In this document: piece by piece, positions 1 to 5,452 of the stretch
How the letters are laid out: the number at the start of each line of letters is the position of its first letter
Numbering within the stretch: the stretch's first letter is position 1
From: Deltaproteobacteria bacterium
GTDB taxonomy: Bacteria; Myxococcota; Polyangia; Haliangiales; Haliangiaceae
Assembly (NCBI GenBank): GCA_018262455.1
Contig: JAGSPR010000386.1
Location: forward strand, 1 to 6,436
DNA: 6,436 bases
Direction of reading: 5' to 3'
The notes under the pieces: generated by a model
Databases searched by the model: none
What the model was told of the DNA's origin: nothing
The model's input: only the letters and a program-made list of their open reading frames with translations
Position numbers and translations under genes: made by a program

Positions 1-997
1 CCTCGAGCTTGATGGCACGCACGGCGACCTTGCGGTCCTCGGGCAGGCTCGCGACGACCGCGTCGATCTCGTGCTGGAACTCGGCCGGAGCGATCAGGAC
101 CGGCGCAGACAGCTCGGTCGGGGCCAGGGCGAGGGCGCGCGCGAGCTCGCTGTCGGCACCTGGGATGTCGCCGAGCTGCTCGAGCGTCAGCCCCATCATC
201 TGGTGGGAGTAGGCGTCGTCCGGCTGGATCGCGAGGGCGCGCGCGAGGACCGCCTTGGCGTCCGCAAACCGCGACAGGTCGAACAGCGCGACCCCCTTCT
301 CGTGCAGCGCATCGCCGCGCCCGGGGGCGAGCCGGATCGCGACATCGATCTGCTGGAGCGCCTCGTCGCTGCGTCCCAGATCGTTCAACGCCTGCGCCTC
401 GAGCACCGCGAGATCGGCCGCGAGCGGCGGATTGCGGCGGCGCCTGGCGATCACGCGTCGACTGCCTCGTTGCGCCAGCTCGAGCCCGAGCCGGAGCGCA
501 TCGCGCCCGTGCTCGCCCTTGCCGTTGATGTAGAAGTCTGCGACCGCGCGCAAGGTCTCCGGATCATCGGGGTCGAGCGAAAGCGCGAGCGCGTACGCGA
601 GCTGCGCATCGGCCTCTCGTCCGAGCGCCGCCAGGGCAGAGCCGCGCAGGTGGTGGGCCTCGACCGACGTCGGGACCAGGTCGGCGGCGCGATCCGCGCA
701 GGTCCATGCAGCCGCGAACGACGACGCCACGATCTGCTTGTTCGCGGCGTCGAGCAGCGCGGCGGCGCGCGCGTCGTCGTCGGCATTGTCGGCGATCGTG
801 GCCGGACAGTCGACGACCGGTTCCTCGTGATGCGGCCGCAGGGTGGCGCCCTCGACGCGCTTGCCCGGCGCCACGGAGCTCGAGGCCGCGGCCGCGGCCT
901 GCGCCGAGTCCGTGATCGCCAGCGCAGGTACCGTCACCGGTGGGTCGCCGCCACGACACGCCACGCACAGCAGGGCGACGGCCAGGGCAGCGCGCAT
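1..997 (-). CDS. TPR-repeat lipoprotein with probable C-terminal zincin-like metallopeptidase domain (partial, C-terminus outside window)
   Basis: The frame is open from an ATG at 997 to the left edge, giving 332 visible residues and no stop. The start is the only ATG/GTG/TTG in frame before an upstream stop at 1069-1067. The N-terminus (MRAALAVALLCVAC) is a short hydrophobic signal followed by Cys14, so a lipoprotein is likely, although Cys at lipobox position -3 is atypical. An Ala-rich linker (residues 25-60) follows. Helical TPR-like units cover about residues 109-293, with typical A/L/G/Y spacing and unit ends such as LALSLDPDD, IRLAPG, LAIQPDD and LALAP. An unusual basic patch (RRVIARRRR, 180-188) interrupts them. 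The last residues (PAEFQHEIDAVVASLPED, 304-321) resemble the opening helix of the minimal zinc metallopeptidase family (PF06262-like). The HExxH motif would lie beyond the window, so that domain is inferred. The gene is divergent from phoD. No Shine-Dalgarno sequence precedes the ATG. The coding call is firm; the peptidase call is moderate. Confidence 0.85.
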   Translation of the reverse strand, partial: MRAALAVALLCVACRGGDPPVTVPALAITDSAQAAAAASSSVAPGKRVEGATLRPHHEEPVVDCPATIADNADDDARAAALLDAANKQIVASSFAAAWTCADRAADLVPTSVEAHHLRGSALAALGREADAQLAYALALSLDPDDPETLRAVADFYINGKGEHGRDALRLGLELAQRGSRRVIARRRRNPPLAADLAVLEAQALNDLGRSDEALQQIDVAIRLAPGRGDALHEKGVALFDLSRFADAKAVLARALAIQPDDAYSHQMMGLTLEQLGDIPGADSELARALALAPTELSAPVLIAPAEFQHEIDAVVASLPEDRKVAVRAIKLE

Positions 998-1095
998 CGC
1001 AGAAGGATACCGCCAGTCGCGGCGAAACGGTCGTTTCCGCGCGAACGGCTCAGCAACGTGCTGGAATCAGGGCGACGTCACGCTACCGTGCGGGC
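998..1095. promoter_or_regulatory. Divergent intergenic region between TPR lipoprotein and phoD
   Basis: These 98 bp separate two divergent start codons (ATG at 997 minus, GTG at 1096 plus), so both promoters should lie here or just inside the genes. A TATCCT hexamer on the minus strand (1010-1005) could be a -10 element, but it would put transcription start almost at the ATG, meaning a leaderless message. No good -35 element sits at the usual spacing. On the plus strand only a poor match (TACCGT, 1084-1089) is visible. Neither start has a purine-rich ribosome binding site. The role comes from position; the hexamers are weak. Confidence 0.5.
1024..1037. repeat. 14-bp perfect inverted repeat, possible operator
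   Basis: The sequence is GAAACG-GT-CGTTTC, a perfect 6+2+6 palindrome and unusually A/T-rich for this region. It lies 27 bp upstream of the TPR lipoprotein ATG and 58 bp upstream of the phoD GTG. In size and position it would suit a dimeric regulator acting on both divergent genes. No known operator consensus is recognised, and one such palindrome can occur by chance. Confidence 0.3.
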
Positions 1096-2586
1096 GTGCT
1101 GACGCGACGGATGTTCCTGGGTGGATCGCTGGCGTCGCTGGCGGCATGCCGGCGCGCGCCCACCATCCAGAGCCGCGGGCCCAGGGTGACCCACGGCGTG
1201 CAGTGCGGAGATCCCCAGACCGGGCGCGCCGTCGTCTGGGCACGCTGCGACGAGCCTGCGCGGATGGTCGTCGAATGGAGCGATCGGCGCGGTGGCGCAC
1301 GTCACCGGGTCGCGGGGCCGACCGTGACTCCACGGACGGACCTCACCGGCAAGGTCGAGCTCACCGGCCTGCCGGGCGGTAGCGATGCGCACCAGATCGA
1401 GTACCGGGTCAGGTTCGAGCGGCAAGCCGCGCGTGGCGACAGCCCCTGGGCCCTGGGCTCGTTCGCCACCCCGCATCACGACAAGTTCCGGCTCGCGTGG
1501 ACGGGCGATACCTGCGGCCAGGGCTTCGGCCGCAACCCCGAATGGGGCGGCCTGCGCGGCTTCTCGGCGATCGCCGCGGCCCGCCCCGATGTGTTCGTCA
1601 ACTCGGGTGACCTGATCTACGCCGACAACCCGATCCTCGCCGAGGCGACGCTCGCGGACGGCCGCGTCTGGAGGAACCTCACCAACGAGCGTGTCGCGCG
1701 GGTCGCCGAGTCGCTCGACGATTTCCGCGCCCGCTTCGCCTACAACCTCGAGGACGATCGCTATCGCGCGTTCGCCGCCACGGTGCCGGTGATCGCGCAG
1801 TGGGACGATCATGAGACCCACAACAACTGGTGGCCGGGGCAGGAGCTCGCCGACGACCGCTACCAGCGCCAGCGGGATGCCTCGATCCTCGCGTCCCACG
1901 CGCGCACGGCCACTTTCGAGTGGGCGCCGATCCCGCGCGGGCCGGTCCACCGGGTCATCCACTACGGCCCGCTCGCCGACGTGTTCGTGCTCGACTGCCG
2001 GTCGTTCCGGTCGCCCAACAGCGCGAACCTCGGCGACGACGTCATGCTCGGCTCCGCCCAGGCCGCATGGCTCGTCGACGCGCTCGCGGCCTCGCGCGCG
2101 CGCTGGAAGATCATGGCGTGTGACCAGCCGCTCGGCCTCATCATCCCCGACGACGACCGCCAGGAGGGCTTCGCAAACGGCGACGCCGGGCCGCCGCTCG
2201 GCCGCGAACGCGAGCTCGGCCGCGTGCTCGCCGCGATCAAGGCGCGAGGCATCAAGAACCTGGTGTGGATCACCGCTGACGTGCACTACGCCGCCGCCCA
2301 CCACTTCGATCCGGCGCGCGCCCAGACGGTGGACTTCGATCCGTTCTGGGAGTTCGTCGCCGGGCCGATCCACGCCGGGACGTTCGGGCCGAACCCGCTC
2401 GATCCGACGTTCGGTCCCGAGGTTCGATTCCAGTGGGCGCCGCCCGCCGGCAAGACCAACCTCGCGCCGTGGGATGGCTACCAGAGCTTCGGCACGATCG
2501 ATGTCACCCGCGACGCGCTCACGGTCATCCTGTGGGACCTCGATGGCCACGAGCGCTACCGCGTCGAGCTCCCGTTCATTTCGTAG
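1096..2586 (+). CDS. phoD: PhoD-family alkaline phosphatase/phosphodiesterase, Tat-exported probable lipoprotein
   Basis: This 496-residue protein starts at a GTG (1096). That start is chosen because no other start codon lies in frame back to 940 and because it puts a twin-arginine signal at the N-terminus: TRRMFLGG (residues 3-10), then SLASLAAC with lipobox Cys18. Export folded through Tat followed by lipid anchoring is therefore predicted. Residues 30-125 match the PhoD N-terminal beta domain (THGVQCGDP, then AVVWAR). The metallophosphoesterase domain follows, with WTGDTCGQG (Asp138, Cys140), NSGDLIYAD (Asp172, Tyr175), QWDDHETHNN (Asp237/238, His239), LDCRSFR (300-305), TADVHYAAAHH (Asp395, His397) and EFVAGPIHAGTFGP (419-432). 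Length and motif order fit the family. PhoD enzymes hydrolyse phosphate mono- and diesters using iron and calcium, usually to scavenge phosphate; the substrate here is unknown. It converges on polA and diverges from the TPR lipoprotein. No Pho-box was recognised upstream. Confidence 0.93.
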   Translation: MLTRRMFLGGSLASLAACRRAPTIQSRGPRVTHGVQCGDPQTGRAVVWARCDEPARMVVEWSDRRGGARHRVAGPTVTPRTDLTGKVELTGLPGGSDAHQIEYRVRFERQAARGDSPWALGSFATPHHDKFRLAWTGDTCGQGFGRNPEWGGLRGFSAIAAARPDVFVNSGDLIYADNPILAEATLADGRVWRNLTNERVARVAESLDDFRARFAYNLEDDRYRAFAATVPVIAQWDDHETHNNWWPGQELADDRYQRQRDASILASHARTATFEWAPIPRGPVHRVIHYGPLADVFVLDCRSFRSPNSANLGDDVMLGSAQAAWLVDALAASRARWKIMACDQPLGLIIPDDDRQEGFANGDAGPPLGRERELGRVLAAIKARGIKNLVWITADVHYAAAHHFDPARAQTVDFDPFWEFVAGPIHAGTFGPNPLDPTFGPEVRFQWAPPAGKTNLAPWDGYQSFGTIDVTRDALTVILWDLDGHERYRVELPFIS

Positions 2587-2602
2587 GAAGGGCCCCGCAA
2601 GC
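2587..2602. other. 16-bp convergent intergenic gap between phoD and polA
   Basis: The stop codons of phoD (TAG, 2584-2586) and polA (TAG, 2605-2603 on minus) are separated by 16 bp. No stem-loop with a T tract fits in or around it. The only symmetry is the 8-bp palindrome GCCTAGGC (2601-2608), which includes the polA stop. Transcripts from both sides probably run into the opposing gene or end through Rho or another factor. Confidence 0.6.
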
Positions 2603-5362
2603 CTAGGCGTCGCCCCAGTTCTCGGCGATCCCGATGTCGACGACGAGCGGCACGGTGAGCTGGTAGACGGCCTCCATCTCGCTCTTGAGCGCCGCCCCGA
2701 CCTGCTCGGCGAGCTTGGGCGGCGACTCGAACACGAGCTCGTCGTGCACGGTCAGGAGCATCTGCACGGGCCACTTCTCCTTCGCGATCCGCGCGGTGGT
2801 GGCGATCATCGCGAGCTTGATGAGGTCGGCGCCGGCGCCTTGCATCGGCGTGTTCTGGGCGACGCGCTCGGCGGCGTGGCGAGCCTGCGGCGACTTCGAC
2901 ATCAAGTTCGGGATCGGCCGCCAGCGCCCGAGCAGCGTGCGGGCCCCACCCTGGGCGCGGGCGAGCGTGACGATGTCGTCCATGAACTTGTGGATCGTCG
3001 GGAACCGCTGGAAGTAGCGGCGCGAGTACTCGGCCGCCTGGTTGCGCGGGACCTCGAGGGTGCGCGCGAGCCCGAAATCGGACTGGCCGTAGGACAGGCC
3101 ATAGTTGACCGCCTTGGCGATCCGGCGCTGCTCGGGCGTGACCTGGTCGCGCGGGACTTCGAACACCTCGGCGGCGGTCTCGGTGTGAATGTCGATCCGG
3201 TCGCGAAACGCCGCGCTCATCTTCTGATCGCCCGAGAGGTGCGCGAGGATCCGCAGCTCGATCTGCGAGTAGTCCGCCGCGATCAGGACGTGACCCGGCG
3301 CGGCGATGAAGCCCTTGCGGATCTCCATGCCGAGCCGGCTGCGGATCGGGATGTTCTGGAGGTTCGGATCCTGCGACGAGATGCGCCCGGTCTCGGCGAC
3401 CACCTGGTTGAACGAGGTGTGCACGCGCCCGGTCGTCGGGTTGACCAGCGGTGGCAACGCGTCGAGGTACGTGCCCTTGAGCTTGCTGAGCTCGCGGTGC
3501 TCGAGGATCGGCGCGATCACCGGGTGGGACGTGATCAGCGCCTCCAGCGTCTCGGCCTCGGTCGTCCACCCGGTCTTGGTGCGGCGAACGCCCTTGGTCT
3601 CGAGCCCGAGCTTCTCGAACAGCAGCTCGCCGAGCTGCTTGGGCGAGCCGATGTTGAACTCGGTCCCGGCGGCCTCGTAGATGACGGTCTCGAGCTCCGC
3701 GAGCTTGGCGCTGACCTCGGCACCGAGCCGCTTGAAGTGCGCGACGTCGATGTGGATGCCGACGCGCTCGATCCGGGCGAGGATCCGCGCGATCGGCAGC
3801 TCGATGTTGCGGTAGAGCGCGAGCAACCCGCTGTCGGCGAGCCGCTTCGGCAGCTCGCCTGCGATCTCGAGCACCACATGGGTGATCGCCCCGACCCACG
3901 GTGCGGCGCGCTCCACCGCCACGCTCTCCAGCGACGTCTTCGCACGACCGGCGATCGTCGCCCGCGCCGGCAGCGACACGCCCCCGAGCCGCTCGGCCAC
4001 GGCTTCTCCCGGTTGCGACTCCGCCGTCGGATCGAGCAAGAACGCCGCGATCATCGTGTCCTCGACGATCCCCGCCACGGCAACGCCCTGGTTCGCGAAC
4101 ATCCGGATCACGGTCTTCGAGTCGTGCGCGACCTTCTCGACCGCGGGATCTGCGAGCAGCTCGTAGAGCGGGACGAGATCGGCGGCGGGCGGCGGCGCCG
4201 GGGCGCCGATGTAGCGGTGGCCAACCGGGATGTAGGCCGGCGCCTTGCCAGGGACAGCGATCGCGATCGCGACCAGGCCGGCGACGTCGATCCGGGTCGG
4301 ATCGAGCTCGACCGTGATCGCGAACCGCTTCGCCCCACGTGCCGCGGCCACGAGCAGGGCGATCGCATCGGGCCGGATCACGATCTGGGTGTCTTGCGCG
4401 TGGGAGCCCGCGGCGATCGCGGTGGTCTCCGGCGCAGGGACGACGACGACGTGCTCGCCCGGCGGCATGCGCATCTTGACCTTCTCGACGAGGTTCTGGA
4501 ACTCGAGCTCGGTGAACAGCTGGAGCAGCACGCCGAGGTCCCAGTCGCTGGCGACCAGGCGCTCGAGCGGGATGGGCAGCGGGACATCGCGGCGGAGCTC
4601 GACGAGCTGGCGCGAGATCTTGATCCGCTCGAGCTGCTCGGGGTCGCCGAATGGCTGCTTGATCTGGATCCGCGGCACCACCGGGTTCTGCGCGATCAGG
4701 TTGTCGAGCGTGCCGTACTGCTCGAGCAGGTTCGCGGCCGTCTTGTCACCGACGCCGCGGATGCCCGGGATGTTGTCGCTGGTGTCGCCGACCAGCGCGA
4801 GGAAGTCGGCAATCTTCTCGGGCGGCACGCCCATCTTCTTGATGACCTCTTCGCGCGTGTACGTCGTCTGGCGGAGCGCGTCGATCATCGAGACGCCCTC
4901 TCCCACCAGCTGCATGATGTCCTTGTCGGCGCTGTAGATCACCACGTCCCAGTCCTTGGCCCGGGCCTGCTCGACGAGCGTCGCGATGACGTCGTCGGCC
5001 TCGACCCCGGGGACCGCGATCACCGGCCAGCCCATGCCGCGGACGACCTTCGGGAAGTAGTCCATCTGGACGACGAGCTCCTCCGGCGGCTCCTTGCGGG
5101 TGGCCTTGTACGCCGGGAACATCTCGGCGCGGAACGTCTTCACCCCGCTCTTGTCATCGAACACCACGACGATCCGCTTCGGCGCGGCGTCCTCCTCCAT
5201 CCGCATCAGCATGCGGGTGAACACGTAGAGCGCGCCCGTCGGCATCCCCTCGCTCGTCGACAGCCGGACCTCGCGCCGCTCGCCGCGCGAGATGTTCATC
5301 AGGCCGTAGTGGGCACGGAAGATGTAGCCATGCCCGTCGACGATGTAGATCCGCTCCTTCAC
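2603..5362 (-). CDS. polA: DNA polymerase I (5' nuclease, inactive exonuclease-like domain, polymerase)
   Basis: This 919-residue protein (E. coli PolA has 928) fills gaps in DNA repair and removes RNA primers of Okazaki fragments. The 5' nuclease domain (about 1-300) keeps its acidic sites: VDGHGY (Asp9), VVVFDDKSG (Asp69/70), GVEADD (Glu121, Asp123/124), SADKD (Asp146, Asp148) and GDTSDN (Asp193, Asp196). The 3'-5' exonuclease-like domain (about 325-515) has lost its catalytic aspartates: Thr350, Val418 and Ile493 stand at E. coli D355, D424 and D501; only Glu352 remains. The polymerase domain (about 516-919) is intact: motif A ADYSQIELR (Asp697, Glu702), motif B RRIAKAVNYGLSYG (Arg746, Lys750, Tyr754, Tyr758) and motif C VHDELVFE (His873, Asp874, Glu875). 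Tyr754 stands where E. coli has Phe762. The start is a GTG at 5362, the first candidate after an in-frame stop at 5401; Asp9 must be included. The AAGGAG just inside the gene is coding, not a ribosome site. Confidence 0.98.
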   Translation of the reverse strand: MKERIYIVDGHGYIFRAHYGLMNISRGERREVRLSTSEGMPTGALYVFTRMLMRMEEDAAPKRIVVVFDDKSGVKTFRAEMFPAYKATRKEPPEELVVQMDYFPKVVRGMGWPVIAVPGVEADDVIATLVEQARAKDWDVVIYSADKDIMQLVGEGVSMIDALRQTTYTREEVIKKMGVPPEKIADFLALVGDTSDNIPGIRGVGDKTAANLLEQYGTLDNLIAQNPVVPRIQIKQPFGDPEQLERIKISRQLVELRRDVPLPIPLERLVASDWDLGVLLQLFTELEFQNLVEKVKMRMPPGEHVVVVPAPETTAIAAGSHAQDTQIVIRPDAIALLVAAARGAKRFAITVELDPTRIDVAGLVAIAIAVPGKAPAYIPVGHRYIGAPAPPPAADLVPLYELLADPAVEKVAHDSKTVIRMFANQGVAVAGIVEDTMIAAFLLDPTAESQPGEAVAERLGGVSLPARATIAGRAKTSLESVAVERAAPWVGAITHVVLEIAGELPKRLADSGLLALYRNIELPIARILARIERVGIHIDVAHFKRLGAEVSAKLAELETVIYEAAGTEFNIGSPKQLGELLFEKLGLETKGVRRTKTGWTTEAETLEALITSHPVIAPILEHRELSKLKGTYLDALPPLVNPTTGRVHTSFNQVVAETGRISSQDPNLQNIPIRSRLGMEIRKGFIAAPGHVLIAADYSQIELRILAHLSGDQKMSAAFRDRIDIHTETAAEVFEVPRDQVTPEQRRIAKAVNYGLSYGQSDFGLARTLEVPRNQAAEYSRRYFQRFPTIHKFMDDIVTLARAQGGARTLLGRWRPIPNLMSKSPQARHAAERVAQNTPMQGAGADLIKLAMIATTARIAKEKWPVQMLLTVHDELVFESPPKLAEQVGAALKSEMEAVYQLTVPLVVDIGIAENWGDA

Positions 5363-5372
5363 GATCGGGCGG

Positions 5373-5401
5373 ACTCTAGCCCGGGCCTCTGACCCTGCCT
5401 A
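5373..5401 (-). promoter_or_regulatory. Possible polA promoter
   Basis: On the minus strand TAGGCA (5401-5396) and TAGAGT (5378-5373) are separated by exactly 17 bp, and each matches 4 of 6 bases of the sigma70-type -35 and -10 consensus. Transcription would begin a few bases before the polA GTG at 5362, giving a nearly leaderless message, which agrees with the lack of a Shine-Dalgarno sequence. Matches this weak are common, so this is only a candidate. Confidence 0.25.
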
Positions 5402-5412
5402 CGGATCGGCCC

Positions 5413-5452
5413 AGCTCAGCGGGTCGCCGAGCCGGCGAAGCTCAGCGGGTCG
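5413..5452. repeat. 14-bp direct repeat around the 3' end of the Gly-rich gene
   Basis: The sequence AGCTCAGCGGGTCG occurs at 5413-5426 and again at 5439-5452, with a 26-bp period. The second copy contains the TGA stop of the Gly-rich gene (5444-5442) and its last codons; the first lies in the intergenic gap. The 12 bases after each copy (read on minus) still agree at about half of positions. This looks like an old local tandem duplication of the gene end. Confidence 0.7.
5424..5438 (-). terminator. GC-rich hairpin after the Gly-rich gene, weak terminator candidate
   Basis: A perfect 6-bp stem with a 3-base loop (TCGCCG-GCT-CGGCGA on the minus strand) begins three bases after the Gly-rich stop codon and sits between the two direct-repeat copies. 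No T tract follows, so it is not a standard intrinsic terminator. It may pause or stabilise the transcript end, or be chance in such GC-rich DNA. Confidence 0.25.

Noticed and set aside
940..1095. Upstream extension of phoD to a start at 940
   Set aside because: It would overlap the first 58 bp of the divergent lipoprotein gene and bury the twin-arginine signal about 55 residues inside the protein.
71..1102. A plus-strand open frame of 343 codons opposite the TPR lipoprotein
   Set aside because: It is Arg-rich with no domain, while the minus frame gives a signal peptide, lipobox and TPR periodicity.
1078..2550. A minus-strand open frame of 490 codons opposite phoD
   Set aside because: phoD has clear metal-binding motifs in its own frame. 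The antisense product is rich in Arg, Glu, Asp and Val with no recognisable motif.
2556..3899. A second minus-strand open frame of 447 codons inside polA
   Set aside because: It is a shifted, Arg/Ala-rich reading of the polymerase domain; the polA frame is uninterrupted through all its motifs, so there is no frameshift or programmed alternative product.
5355..5361. GAAGGAG on the minus strand as a ribosome binding site for a later polA start
   Set aside because: No start codon follows at suitable spacing, and a later start would delete the conserved VDG motif of the 5' nuclease. It is coding sequence.
1811..5392. A plus-strand open frame of 1193 codons across phoD and the whole of polA
   Set aside because: It is antisense to the conserved polA frame and out of frame with phoD. 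Its product is Arg/Ser/Asp/Leu-rich low complexity, typical of the complement of a high-GC gene, and shows no domain.
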